Below are positions 18,501-27,241 of a DNA stretch of 64,000 nt, in pieces; position 1 is the stretch's first letter, and every line of letters starts with the position of its first letter. The stretch is from contig CAKQTG010000002.1 of the NCBI GenBank assembly GCA_934276735.1, positions 1-64,000 on the forward strand, in the 5' to 3' direction. A program made the translations under genes and the position numbers. The notes beneath the pieces were generated by a model. The model saw nothing but the letters and a program-made list of their open reading frames with translations, ran no database searches and was not told where the DNA came from. Source of the stretch: an uncultured Alphaproteobacteria bacterium. GTDB lineage: Bacteria > Pseudomonadota > Alphaproteobacteria > Rs-D84.

Positions 18501-21304
18501 GCACCACGTGAAACATATGCCAAATCGCCCGTCGCGCGATATCCCACCAAATATTTTGCCCCAGATACGCGGGTTGTTGCGGCGGCGCGAACACTGCGAC
18601 CGGAATCGCCCTCGAACCCCTGGGCGGTGATGGACAGCGTGTATGTTCCCATTGGAATTGTGTCGTTAAATGCGATGTCAAAACTGGCCGCGCCGTCGTT
18701 ATCAGTGCGAACGTCGGGCAAATCAATCGTAAATGTTTGTGCGTCGCGGGCGGTGCTGGCACTGAGGCCGGTTCCAGAAACAAAATTTGTTGTGAATTTG
18801 TAATCGGCATATCCCGGGAAAGTGAAATTCGTCGGGCGCAATGATGCGTGCACCGATATGCGTTTATCTGTGGCGGGTGTGCCAAACAGGTTACGCAATG
18901 AAACGTTTGCGCGCATGTTGTCTGGTGAAATCCATCCGTTGTCCGATGCGTCGACGATTGTCGCCGTTATTTTCAGGTTGTCTGGGACAAAATCAGCAAC
19001 GCGAAATGTTGTGCTGCCCAATGTGCTGTCAATATTATTGCGTGCGTCCAGTGAATACAGGTGAATCTGGTATTCTCCGGTTGGGGCGGTTGCCGGGATA
19101 TCATATTTTACATCAAACATACCGTCGTGCGCGGCGGAAAATGTTTTTGCATATGCGTCGCGGCCGCGCGGGTCGCGAATTTCCAGTCGCACCGGAATCC
19201 CCGCCAGGGATTTGAACGACTTGTTCTTGACAATGCCACCGATTACCATGTTTTCGCCTGTGCGATAAATTCCACGGTCGGTGAATATAAATGCGTTCAG
19301 TGGCGCGTTGCCATATGAATACACGCCATCAACATCGAACTTGGAATAATCAACTGTCGGCGCGGTTGCATTGTATGGGATAAATGACACGTCGGTCCCG
19401 CGGCGTGCGACGATTGCAACCGGTTCGCGTGCGCCACGATATTCGTCCCACGACAGCACAGGCAAATCTGCGCGACCGTTTTCATCGGTGCGACCCGCCC
19501 ACACGGCGTTGCCATTGCGCCCCAGAATTGATATTTCAACATCGGCGGCGGGCGCGCCATCAGATAATTGCACGACAAACAATGCAGATGCGTCGGTGGT
19601 TGATAATTTGCGTATAATTCCCAAATCGGTCAGCAAAATCAGACGACGATCACTGACGTCGGCGGCATTTTCATCGGCACCGGTTTGAATGACAAAGATA
19701 CCTGTTTTATCTTGGGTCCGGTTCAGATAGTCGCCCAGGTTTACCGACGCGTAATTTGTGCGTGTCATTGATGCGTCTGCAAATGGGATTTTTTTGTTAA
19801 AAACAATTGACATATCATCGGTGCCAAATGACCACGATTTGAATTCTATGTTTTCAGAAAAGATATTATACGTCTGGGAAATCAGGTGATTGATTTCGGA
19901 CGATTTTATTTTATACAGATTTACATACGCTGCCGTGACGCCACCGCGCGCCATGATGGCCAGTTTTTTATCACCACCCAGGGACAGTAATGCACCGCTG
20001 CCAGCAATTTGGACCGTGCGTGGTGGATATGGCACCGTCATAACACGTGACGCCACGTTTTTGACCGTAAACCCAGATTCTGACGTCAAGCCCGCTAAAA
20101 CGCGGACGTATATGAAACGGTCACGTGTGTCTGATACTGAATATGGAAACGCATACTGATAAACGCCTGCGGGTGTAACGAAATCTGTGTGCGTAGTGAC
20201 CAGTTTTTCGGCCCTATGTAATACGTCGTCAGTGATTTCGTCAGCCGCCCAGTGGTGTGTGCGATTGTCTGATTTTTCATCATTATCCTTGAATTCCGGT
20301 AACAGATATATTTCAACGTATTTTGCCCAGTCTGTTTTGTTTTGTGCTGTGGCGGTCATGTCAATCAAAACCAGTTGACGTGCGTTCCCGTTAGTGTCAT
20401 CTGCTGCCGTTGTTGTGATAGACGCAACTTTGAATATATTATCCGCAGATTCAACGGTTGTGTGCGCGGTCAATTTCTGGGTTGCACCATTACCCGATGC
20501 TGGCGATACGCGATTTAATTTCAGGCGCATTGTTTGTGCTGCATTTGTGATTCTTACTGGTGCGGTTGTTATGACGGCTGTGCGGTGGAATTTGTCCAGT
20601 TTTATGTCAAAATCCAATTTCTTGTCATCTAGTTTAACCAAAACCTTGTCAGCAAAGTTTTTTGTGTCAATTGGATAGTTAAACGATACAACCGCAACAC
20701 CTATCACGGATTTATCGGCGTTGGGTGCCGGATACAGATTGAAACTGGATACCGTTGCGGTGATTTTGGGCGTTGTGAACGATATTGTCTTTTTATCCAC
20801 AGACACATCGTCATTAAATAATTTTTTATCAATGCGGACCGTAAAATCAGTATCGGCGGGCCAATCAACCGCGGGCGTAAATACGATTTCATCGCCGCCA
20901 CCCTGGATACGGAACGTGCCACGCACCGTCGGTGTGATTTTTACGCCATTTGTAATGTCAGACTGGGTCAGGGTGGGCTTTAATACCTGTTGATATGGGC
21001 CAGAATACCAATTATAAGAAATGGTCAGTGGCATAATACCGGACATCGTGCGATTATTGTTGACGGTTGGGATGTCATTTGCGCCAAACAATACCGTGTT
21101 GTCATCACTAAATTTTGCCGCCGTCACATCAGGAACAGAAACATGCATAACGGTTATATTTTCAGACCCGCGTGCAACAGCGCGCCACAAGACAATTCCG
21201 CCAATTGCCGCAACAATGGCAACCGCCGTCGCAATAACAATGCGACGCCATTTATGTGGACGGACGTTTTTGTTTGGTTTGCGTGTGCGTTGATTCTTTT
21301 TCAT
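15554..21304 (-). CDS. Bacterial alpha-2-macroglobulin (YfhM-type)
   Basis: A periplasmic protease trap of 1916 residues. A basic N terminus and one membrane segment (about 22-45, VIATAVAIVAAIGGIVLW) anchor it; there is no lipobox, unlike the E. coli lipoprotein form. Many beta-rich macroglobulin domains follow. The thioester motif Cys-Thr-Glu-Gln lies at about residues 1472-1475 (FPCTEQIVS), so the reactive bond is probably formed. The helical thioester domain follows with LQSRQASDGSFELWP. Translational overlap with pbpC supports the known partnership. Predicted to capture attacking proteases near the septal or damaged wall. The start has only a weak ribosome site. Confidence 0.93.
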   Translation of the reverse strand: MKKNQRTRKPNKNVRPHKWRRIVIATAVAIVAAIGGIVLWRAVARGSENITVMHVSVPDVTAAKFSDDNTVLFGANDIPTVNNNRTMSGIMPLTISYNWYSGPYQQVLKPTLTQSDITNGVKITPTVRGTFRIQGGGDEIVFTPAVDWPADTDFTVRIDKKLFNDDVSVDKKTISFTTPKITATVSSFNLYPAPNADKSVIGVAVVSFNYPIDTKNFADKVLVKLDDKKLDFDIKLDKFHRTAVITTAPVRITNAAQTMRLKLNRVSPASGNGATQKLTAHTTVESADNIFKVASITTTAADDTNGNARQLVLIDMTATAQNKTDWAKYVEIYLLPEFKDNDEKSDNRTHHWAADEITDDVLHRAEKLVTTHTDFVTPAGVYQYAFPYSVSDTRDRFIYVRVLAGLTSESGFTVKNVASRVMTVPYPPRTVQIAGSGALLSLGGDKKLAIMARGGVTAAYVNLYKIKSSEINHLISQTYNIFSENIEFKSWSFGTDDMSIVFNKKIPFADASMTRTNYASVNLGDYLNRTQDKTGIFVIQTGADENAADVSDRRLILLTDLGIIRKLSTTDASALFVVQLSDGAPAADVEISILGRNGNAVWAGRTDENGRADLPVLSWDEYRGAREPVAIVARRGTDVSFIPYNATAPTVDYSKFDVDGVYSYGNAPLNAFIFTDRGIYRTGENMVIGGIVKNKSFKSLAGIPVRLEIRDPRGRDAYAKTFSAAHDGMFDVKYDIPATAPTGEYQIHLYSLDARNNIDSTLGSTTFRVADFVPDNLKITATIVDASDNGWISPDNMRANVSLRNLFGTPATDKRISVHASLRPTNFTFPGYADYKFTTNFVSGTGLSASTARDAQTFTIDLPDVRTDNDGAASFDIAFNDTIPMGTYTLSITAQGFEGDSGRSVRAAATTRVSGAKYLVGYRATGDLAYVSRGATRNVHLVALDHTGTPAAATGLRMRLVRRENLTSLVKDYSGYYKYQTVTRDKIINQSPIDIPVTGRTLRLDTDAPGTYFVQILDVADKALANIEYFVAGNQNTEMKSDTNAELKVKLSAPEYKPGEKIAVSITAPYAGTGLITIERDRVYAYKWFHADTTTSVQHITVPDDFSGTGYVNVSFVRSITSHDIFTNPYAYAVTPFSVNLDEHKINIKLATPDVVRNHTLDIKYTADRDARMMIFAVNTGILQVAKYTVPQPLKYFFQKSALQVTTYQTLSLLLPEYKILREFAKTGGGDVGPDAMEQILNNPFARRALPPVAFYSGIIDVTANTPGEIKFNLPEYFNGAVRVFAVATNTTAMGSADTTVTVQSPVVISMSAPTVVAPGDKFNISGVISNLTDGTGADAIAHVSARASDNLKLGNATEKIAIPENTERLFVTNVLAGDKLGNAQITLNAEIMADGAFKSRASATSDISVRPTTAFRTTARTGIIDDTNIRIRTKPTPMYPDNASRELVISGNASVLMRPLVLYLENYDFPCTEQIVSAAIPYVIAPNDAILGTRYSNSRTHIDDTIRTLQSRQASDGSFELWPSTASVDVAAARNTADDAMVAETTAYVAQFLTIARAAGFTVPRDMHERAIDFLRDYAGGTITDDTSARAVAHAIFVITQNNFVTTNYINLFQEYADKNIKNWQRDLMGAYIAAAYKIMHQDAQADALVAKYRTSDDDFEYAGMFTNNVANDAMHNYIVRNYFAITPDITKSMQKYLDGGNYDSFTAATMVMGLHGMTSDGTIANITVSADGEKLSGTIADSALHITIPQNAARIEIKCPACTDTAAPYYSLIARGYPITDVDASNGMTVSREYLDSAGNRITSAKIGDIVTVRIFARARGTDFVPNVAITDLLPGGFVVDGDVNGDANFTQVRDDRVVIFADISRSGELFEYTAQLTTSGEFSVPPIHAESMYNPGINATGDMSKFTVTNETH

Positions 21305-21432
21305 GATGTTTCAAACCCCTTGTCCCAGAAATATGTGTTTATTCTAAAAGGTGAAACATAAAAAGACAAGTCCAAATATGATTTTTTTATGTTATAAAAA
21401 ACCTAAATTTTAGTATTTTTTATCATCGGGGG

Positions 21433-21480
21433 ATGGGTAAAAAAGGAGGTAATAATAATTTAACCACCACAGGAGTGTAA
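21433..21480 (+). CDS. Candidate 15-residue leader peptide
   Basis: ATG at 21433 opens a 15-codon frame (MGKKGGNNNLTTTGV) whose stop TAA ends at 21480, one base before the TTG start of the recombinase. GGAGG and AGGAG both lie inside it. This geometry fits translational coupling. Whether the peptide is made is unknown. Confidence 0.25.
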   Translation: MGKKGGNNNLTTTGV

Positions 21481-21481
21481 A

Positions 21482-22132
21482 TTGATATACGGATATATAC
21501 GTGTGTCGACAGACCACCAAACAACAGAAAACCAACGGTTTGAAATACAACGCTTTTGCGAAAGTCAAAATATATCTATTGATTGTTGGATAGAAGAAAC
21601 AATTTCGTCAACCAAGGATTTATCAAAGCGCAAATTAGGCCGATTGATAAAACGATTACAGAAAGATGATTTGTTGATTGCGTCAGAATTGTCGCGTCTG
21701 GGGCGTAATTTGTTACAGGTTATGAGTATTTTGCACCACTGTATGGATGTTGGGGCAAAAATATGGACGATAAAGGATAATTATCGTTTGGGGTCTGATA
21801 TTACCAGCAAGGTGCTGGCATTCGCATTTGGCTTGTCGGCGGAAATTGAACGCAATTTGATATCCCAGCGCACTAAAGAGGCACTGGCCCGTGTCAAAGC
21901 CCAGGGGGGCCATATTGGTCGCCCATCGGGCAGTCGTAATGCGTCTAAATTGGCGGGACGTGAACGATATATTCACCAGAAATTAAATGATGGTCGTTAT
22001 CGATATGAAATCGCGCGGAATTTGCATGTTCACAGGGATACGCTGAACAAATTCATCAGCGAGCATGGTATTGCAACCGCTGAGCCATCAAGAGATTTAG
22101 AACTGCAAACGCCATGTTCCCAACATGTATAA
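21482..22132 (+). CDS. Serine recombinase (resolvase/invertase family)
   Basis: A 216-residue site-specific recombinase. The N-terminal catalytic domain begins IYGYIRVSTDHQTTENQ, with the nucleophilic Ser at residue 9, and continues with SELSRLGRNLLQVM and FAFGLSAEIERNLISQRTKEAL. A short helix-turn-helix DNA-binding tail follows (YEIARNLHVHRDTLNKFI). The start is TTG with AGGAG eight bases upstream. Length and layout match invertases or resolvases, not large integrases. It overlaps the convergent subtilisin gene by 36 bp. No inverted crossover sites were recognised nearby. It could act on a surface-gene switch elsewhere or be a remnant of a mobile element. Confidence 0.85.
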   Translation: MIYGYIRVSTDHQTTENQRFEIQRFCESQNISIDCWIEETISSTKDLSKRKLGRLIKRLQKDDLLIASELSRLGRNLLQVMSILHHCMDVGAKIWTIKDNYRLGSDITSKVLAFAFGLSAEIERNLISQRTKEALARVKAQGGHIGRPSGSRNASKLAGRERYIHQKLNDGRYRYEIARNLHVHRDTLNKFISEHGIATAEPSRDLELQTPCSQHV

Positions 22133-23917
22133 TTCATCGGTGCCGTATGGATTGTCAACAAATCCGACGGTTATGAATTTATATTTTGCTGAAATATCAA
22201 TCGATGGGCGCGTGACCAGATCGGCGGTATAATCGCCGTATATTATCGTGCCATCTGGTGCGCGTCCCGTGGGCAGGCGCATTGTCATGTTGCCTGAAAT
22301 CACGGTGTCTGGGACGGCAACGCTGAACGTCCAATCGCGAACGCGGGCGGCGACGGAAAATGATGCGGTCGTTATGTCCGAAAATCCGGCGACAAACGAA
22401 TTAGTTGTCGTTTGCGGACGTGCAAATCCAATTGTTGCGTTTTGTGATATTTCGGCGTCCATAAATTCCCACGTGTTGGTTGTCCCAATAAAGCTGATGA
22501 AATTTTGGTGGTCTGTATTCAAAAATTCGCTGGCTGGCAAGAAATCTGCACTGCGCATTCCTATTTTGATGTTGCCAGCAGTAATGGTCGTGGCCCCACG
22601 TCCGTCGCGCAAGTGTCGCCACCCCATTGATGAGTTTTGAATAGAGATATTGTCGTCCAAATTTCCTGCAAATGCGCGGCCGTATTTATCAAAAAAGGCA
22701 AATTTAGGTTTTGTGGATTTTATACTGTGGGCAATTTGACCTGATACGCGTGCAGTGCGCAATGGTTGCATTACGTCGTTTTCCATTGGAATTAACGCGG
22801 TGCCGACGGGACGCGTTGCGCGTTCCAAATCCAGCATCCCGTGACCATATACTGCGTCAATGCCAGGTGCGCCCAAGTCGCGTGCAGTTTCGAATAACAA
22901 AGCCGTTACCTGGGCGGCGGTCATATATGGAAAGGCTTGGCGCACGGTGGCGATTGCTGCCGATACGATTGGGGCAGCAAAACTGGTGCCATCGGCGTGC
23001 ATGCCGTCATCTGTAATCAGACTGCCTGGGGCGGTTATGCACCAGTCGCGTGTGATGCCACACGCGTTGCTGTAATCGGCCAGTTGCCCTGTGACATTAT
23101 CAAATGCAACGACATTTATGAAATGACCGCGTAATTCCGGAACAACATTCGGCATTGCGGACAGCATGCTGGATTGGTTCGCCCCATCGTTTCCGGCAGC
23201 CCAGACGAAAATTGCGTCACGTACGTTTGCTGCATCAGAAATTTCGGCGACAAACCTAGTGTTGGTCAGTCGTTCCAGTTGTGCGCGTGATTTTAATTCT
23301 GTTGCACGCATACCGACGGACCAACTGGCGTTATATACGTGCGCGTCGTGTGTGCTGGCGATAACGTTTGCGATTTCTGCGTATGACAGAAAGTCCATAT
23401 ATTCGTTGGTAATTTTATATTCTGTGACGTTGGCGTCTGGGGCGACCGCGCCCGATGCAAATGATGCAACCGTGCGACCGTGCCATGTGTCCAAACCTGC
23501 ATCCAGCACGGCAATATTTGTGCCGGCCCCGCGCCATCCGCGTCCCAATGACCAGGCCAGGCGGATGCTGGTATATTGGTCAAAATTGCTTGAAAACGCG
23601 TCTGTGCCCATTATCCCGGCCAGATGTGCAGAATCTACGTCGTTGCCGACATAAAATATATTGGTGGTCAACGTGGGTATTGTTGCACTGCTGCTGCCAC
23701 TGCCACCACCACTTGATGCCAATCCCATCAGGGCCAACGCACTGGCTGCAATGGTTGTGCCGCCAATTAGTGTTGTTGCGCCGCCGAAAAACATGTTACA
23801 TTCGTCAGGGTTATTTTTGCGATATGTTGGATTTGTGCAATTATTGGCCGCCAGTGAATCCGTGCACACAGTGGATATAAATACGATTGCGGTAATGATT
23901 CCTGGCAATGATTTCAT
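22097..23917 (-). CDS. Subtilisin-like autotransporter protease
   Basis: A 606-residue exported S8 family protease. The signal peptide ends DSLAA, then a Cys pair and a hydrophobic Gly-rich segment (TLIGGTTIAASALALMG) come before the catalytic domain. Triad candidates are Asp in AVLDAGLDTWHG, His in WHGRTVASFASG and Ser in GTSFAAPIVSAA. NASW and WAAGNDG, holding the oxyanion Asn, are present. The last 220 residues are strand-rich and end TWRLQF, consistent with a small autotransporter-type barrel or C-terminal anchor. The -10 box lies six bases before the ATG and there is no ribosome site, so a leaderless message is likely. It converges on the recombinase. Confidence 0.85.
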   Translation of the reverse strand: MKSLPGIITAIVFISTVCTDSLAANNCTNPTYRKNNPDECNMFFGGATTLIGGTTIAASALALMGLASSGGGSGSSSATIPTLTTNIFYVGNDVDSAHLAGIMGTDAFSSNFDQYTSIRLAWSLGRGWRGAGTNIAVLDAGLDTWHGRTVASFASGAVAPDANVTEYKITNEYMDFLSYAEIANVIASTHDAHVYNASWSVGMRATELKSRAQLERLTNTRFVAEISDAANVRDAIFVWAAGNDGANQSSMLSAMPNVVPELRGHFINVVAFDNVTGQLADYSNACGITRDWCITAPGSLITDDGMHADGTSFAAPIVSAAIATVRQAFPYMTAAQVTALLFETARDLGAPGIDAVYGHGMLDLERATRPVGTALIPMENDVMQPLRTARVSGQIAHSIKSTKPKFAFFDKYGRAFAGNLDDNISIQNSSMGWRHLRDGRGATTITAGNIKIGMRSADFLPASEFLNTDHQNFISFIGTTNTWEFMDAEISQNATIGFARPQTTTNSFVAGFSDITTASFSVAARVRDWTFSVAVPDTVISGNMTMRLPTGRAPDGTIIYGDYTADLVTRPSIDISAKYKFITVGFVDNPYGTDELYMLGTWRLQF

Positions 23918-23923
23918 ACCAAA

Positions 23924-23951
23924 AGATTAGCACATAAAAATATTTTGTCAA
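23924..23951 (-). promoter_or_regulatory. Promoter of the S8 protease gene
   Basis: TTGACA (23946-23951), 16 bp, TAATCT (23924-23929); only six bases separate the -10 from the ATG. Confidence 0.55.
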
Positions 23952-23996
23952 TATAATTTCTATGAATATAAATATAGGCAAAAATTTAATTTCTGC

Positions 23997-24025
23997 TTGA
24001 TTTTATTGAGCAATTGTTCTATCAT
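23997..24025 (+). promoter_or_regulatory. Promoter of rpsB-tsf
   Basis: TTGATT (23997-24002), a 17-bp spacer, TATCAT (24020-24025). Transcription would start near 24032. Confidence 0.6.
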
Positions 24026-24031
24026 CGGGCT

Positions 24032-24140
24032 ACACGCTGGTGCGTGAATAACACAACCGTTGGACAAGATTTCTGTCCGGATTTGAAAAATCTGGTCTGG
24101 GGTCCACGGCGAGGATAACAACAGAAAAAAGGATAAAATC
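24032..24140 (+). promoter_or_regulatory. Structured rpsB mRNA leader
   Basis: A leader of about 110 nt with a probable hairpin GGACAAG-ATTT-CTGTCC and further GC-rich pairing. Leaders of rpsB often bind protein S2 for feedback control; that this one does is inference. Confidence 0.35.
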
Positions 24141-24986
24141 ATGGCATTGCCAACATTTACTATGAAACAGTTGATGGAAGCGGGCGTCCATTTCGGTCAC
24201 CACACACGTCGCTGGAACCCGTTGATGACACCGTATGTTTATGGGGTCAAGGATAAAATCCACATCATCAATTTGAACAAAACTGCACCGTTGCTGTATC
24301 GTTCCTTGGTTGCATTGGAAGCAATCGCGGCCGCCGGCGGCAAGGTTCTGTTTGTTGCGACCAAGCACCAGGCCAAAGACATTGTCAAAGACGCCGCCGA
24401 ACGTTGCGGTCAATACTATGTCAACAACCGTTGGTTGGGTGGTATGCTGACAAACTGGACAACAGTTTCACAGTCTATTCGCCGTCTGAAAAAGATGGAA
24501 GCGGACATTGCAAACGCCGACAAATTGGGCCTGACCAAAAAAGAAGTCGGTGTCATGACCAAAGAAGTTGAAAAACTGCGTGAAATCTTTGGTGGTATTT
24601 TGGATATGCACGGCACGCCCCAGGCGATGATTGTCATTGACGTTCCACGTGAAATCAATGCGGTTCGCGAAGCGCGCAATCTGGATATCCCAACAATCGC
24701 CATCTGTGATACAAACGCGAATCCAGAATTGGTTGATTACCCAGTTCCGGGTAACGACGACGCCGCACGTGCAACCCAGTTGTATTGCGACCTGTTCGTT
24801 GACGCAATCTTGTCTGGTATTGAAAAACGTTTGGGCGGCGCGGCTGGTAAAAAGGTCGAAGCAGACATGTCTGCGGCCGATGATTTCGAAGCGGGTGTCA
24901 AAGACAAAGAAGCACGCCAGAAATCAAAAACATCCGAAGCACGCGCAGAACGTCGCGGCAAATTGGCAGACAAGGCGGATAAATAA
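24141..24986 (+). CDS. rpsB: 30S ribosomal protein S2
   Basis: Structural protein of the small ribosomal subunit, 281 residues. The opening LPTFTMKQLMEAGVHFGHHTRRWNP is the S2 signature, and VNNRWLGGMLTNW and GIPTIAICDTN-like (DIPTIAICDTNANP) segments follow. The C-terminal tail after about residue 235 is charged and extended, as in many alphaproteobacteria. AAAAAAGG lies upstream of the ATG. It is followed after 29 bp by tsf, the usual operon, with no terminator between. Expression probably begins at the promoter 23997-24025. Confidence 0.98.
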   Translation: MALPTFTMKQLMEAGVHFGHHTRRWNPLMTPYVYGVKDKIHIINLNKTAPLLYRSLVALEAIAAAGGKVLFVATKHQAKDIVKDAAERCGQYYVNNRWLGGMLTNWTTVSQSIRRLKKMEADIANADKLGLTKKEVGVMTKEVEKLREIFGGILDMHGTPQAMIVIDVPREINAVREARNLDIPTIAICDTNANPELVDYPVPGNDDAARATQLYCDLFVDAILSGIEKRLGGAAGKKVEADMSAADDFEAGVKDKEARQKSKTSEARAERRGKLADKADK

Positions 24987-25015
24987 TTAAATCTTTAATA
25001 AATGGGAGAAAAACA

Positions 25016-25885
25016 ATGGCAGAAGTAACCGCAAAAATGATTCAAGAACTGCGTGAAAAAACATCCGCAGGTATGATGGATTGCAAGAAAGCATTGGTTG
25101 AATCAAATGGCGATATCGAAGCGGCGGCCGACTGGTTGCGCCAAAAGGGTATTGTCAAGGCGGCATCCAAGGCCGGCCGCGTTGCGGCGTCTGGTTTGGT
25201 GACCGTTGTAAAATGCGACAATATGGGTTGCGTTGTTGAATTGAACGCTGAAACAGACTTTGTTGCGAAAAACGACAAGTTCCAGAAATTGGTTGCCGAT
25301 GTTGCAGCCAAGGCATTGGAACTGGGCGGTGATTTCGACGCGACAATGGCGGCGGTCAAAGATGACATCGCGGCAACTATTTCCACAATTGGTGAAAATA
25401 TGACATTGCGCCGTATTGCCAAGGTTTCTGGCCAGCATATTTACACATACATCCACAACGCATTGGTTCCTGGTATGGGCCAGATTGGTGTTGCGGTTGC
25501 AATTGATGGCGATTCCGACAAAATCGACGAAATCGGCAACAAGATTGCAATGCACATCGCGGCAAACAAACCTGAATTTATGACAATTGCCGATGTTGAT
25601 CCGGTCGCGGTTGAACGCGAAAAGAAAGTGTTCATTGAATCCGGTGCCACCGCTGGCAAACCAGAGGCCGTGGTTGAAAAAATGGTCCAGGGCCGTATCC
25701 ACAAATACTATGCGGAAACCGTTCTGGAAGAACAGCCGTTCGTTATGGATCCATCCAAGACCGTCAAAGACGTTGTTGCCGAACACGGTGGCAAATTGGC
25801 TGGCTTTGCGTATTACGTTCTGGGCGAAGGTATCCAGAAGCGCGAAGACAACCTGGCGGACGAGGTTGCAAAGATGTTGGCATAA
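25016..25885 (+). CDS. tsf: Elongation factor Ts
   Basis: Guanine nucleotide exchange factor for EF-Tu, 289 residues. The N-terminal UBA-like domain has KMIQELREKTSAGMMDCKKAL and DIEAAADWLRQKGI. The core contains ELNAETDFVAKNDKF, which includes the conserved TDFV element that contacts EF-Tu. The C terminus ends with REDNLADEVAKML. Ribosome site GGGAG precedes the ATG. Second gene of the rpsB operon; a strong terminator follows at 25906. Confidence 0.98.
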   Translation: MAEVTAKMIQELREKTSAGMMDCKKALVESNGDIEAAADWLRQKGIVKAASKAGRVAASGLVTVVKCDNMGCVVELNAETDFVAKNDKFQKLVADVAAKALELGGDFDATMAAVKDDIAATISTIGENMTLRRIAKVSGQHIYTYIHNALVPGMGQIGVAVAIDGDSDKIDEIGNKIAMHIAANKPEFMTIADVDPVAVEREKKVFIESGATAGKPEAVVEKMVQGRIHKYYAETVLEEQPFVMDPSKTVKDVVAEHGGKLAGFAYYVLGEGIQKREDNLADEVAKMLA

Positions 25886-25905
25886 TTTACATTGCCGATA
25901 CGAAA

Positions 25906-25933
25906 AAATACCGCCACCCGGCGGTATTTTTTT
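25906..25933 (+). terminator. Terminator of rpsB-tsf
   Basis: AAATACCGCC-ACCC-GGCGGTATTT followed by a T-run; a short AGTTCA-type direct repeat comes next. Confidence 0.9.
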
Positions 25934-26026
25934 AGAGTGCAAAGTTCAGAGTTCAAAGTTCAAATAATAAACATTTGCGCGGGGGGTAAAACTCTGCTAG
26001 CATTGTGGGCATAAGGAAATAATCAG

Positions 26027-27241
26027 ATGAGAAATGAATTGTTACAGGAACTGGACGCGCGCGGTTTTATCAACCAGGCGTCTAATATGGACGCGCTGAA
26101 CGATGCGCTGAATGCGGGACGCGTGACCGTGTATTGGGGCACTGATCCAACCGGGGATTCGCTGCATGTTGGGCACCTGGCGTCGTTGATGTTGATGCGT
26201 TGGTTCCAGAAATATGGTCATCGTCCAATTGCGTTGGTTGGTGGTGCAACGGGGCGTATTGGTGACCCGTCTGGTCGGGACAAGGGGCGTCCAATGTTGA
26301 CTGATGCGCAAATCGAACACAACTGTGCGGGATTGCGCCACTCGATTTCAAAATTTATTCACTTTGATGATGGTGCCGATGGCGCGGTTATGGTTGACAA
26401 TAACGATTGGATGAGTGGATACAGCCATATGGATTTCTTGCGCGAATTTGGGACGGATTTTACCGTGCCGCGTATGTTGGGTATGGAAAGTGTTCGTCGT
26501 CGTTTGGAAAATGGTATGACGTTCCTGGAATTTAATTACATGACGTTCCAGGCGGTTGATTTCTTGACACTGTATAAAAAATATAATTGCACGGTGCAAT
26601 TGTGTGGTGCCGATCAATGGGGCAACAGTGTTATGGGCGTTGAACTGGTGCGTAAAAAATTGGGCAAGGAAGTTTTTGTCCTGTCGACCCAGTTGATTAC
26701 CGATGCCAATGGCAACAAGATTGGCAAATCCGCCGGCAATGCCGTTTGGGTGAACGAAGATAAAACATCGCCATATGAATATTACCAGTATTTCCGCAAC
26801 ACGCCGGATGATTTGGTGGAAAAATTCTTGAAGATATTTACAGAAATTCCATTGGATGAAATCGCACGTCTGGCGGCGGCGCGTGGCGCAGAATTAAACG
26901 CGGTTAAACGCGTGTTGGCGTTTAATGCGACCGAAATCGCCCATGGGAATGATGCGGCGGTTGCGGCGCAAAATGCGGCCGACGCATTGTTCGGTGGCGG
27001 GGCAAAGTCTGAAAATATGCCAACGGCAGAAATTGAATTTGGTGCGGCAATGGGTATCTTGGATTTCCTGTGTGCGGCGGGACTGTTCACGTCTAAGTCC
27101 GAGGCACGCCGTAACGTAGAGCAGGGTGGTATCCAGCTGGATGGTGAAAAAATCACCGACCCGAAATATATGGTTGCGCCGGCCGACGAAATCATTGTGC
27201 AAAAGGGTAAAAAGACGTTCTTGCGCGTTGTAAAGAAATAA
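26027..27241 (+). CDS. tyrS: Tyrosyl-tRNA synthetase
   Basis: Class Ic aminoacyl-tRNA synthetase charging tRNA-Tyr, 404 residues. The ATP-binding HIGH-like motif appears as DSLHVGHLASLM, and the KMSKS-equivalent loop as GNKIGKSAGN. GGATGRIGDPSG and LCGADQWGN are tyrosine-specific. The C terminus has an S4-type RNA-binding domain (SKSEARRNVEQGGIQLDGEKI). Length fits the family. The stop codon overlaps the next gene start by one base (TAATG), so the two are translationally coupled. Confidence 0.97.
   Translation: MRNELLQELDARGFINQASNMDALNDALNAGRVTVYWGTDPTGDSLHVGHLASLMLMRWFQKYGHRPIALVGGATGRIGDPSGRDKGRPMLTDAQIEHNCAGLRHSISKFIHFDDGADGAVMVDNNDWMSGYSHMDFLREFGTDFTVPRMLGMESVRRRLENGMTFLEFNYMTFQAVDFLTLYKKYNCTVQLCGADQWGNSVMGVELVRKKLGKEVFVLSTQLITDANGNKIGKSAGNAVWVNEDKTSPYEYYQYFRNTPDDLVEKFLKIFTEIPLDEIARLAAARGAELNAVKRVLAFNATEIAHGNDAAVAAQNAADALFGGGAKSENMPTAEIEFGAAMGILDFLCAAGLFTSKSEARRNVEQGGIQLDGEKITDPKYMVAPADEIIVQKGKKTFLRVVKK

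Noticed and set aside
21305..21481. Possible invertible promoter next to the recombinase
   Set aside because: Only short AT-rich palindromes such as CTAAATTTTAG were found, not paired inverted sites.
25103..25942. 279-residue ORF opposite tsf
   Set aside because: Antisense shadow of a certain gene; Phe/Asn/Cys-rich with no domain or ribosome site.
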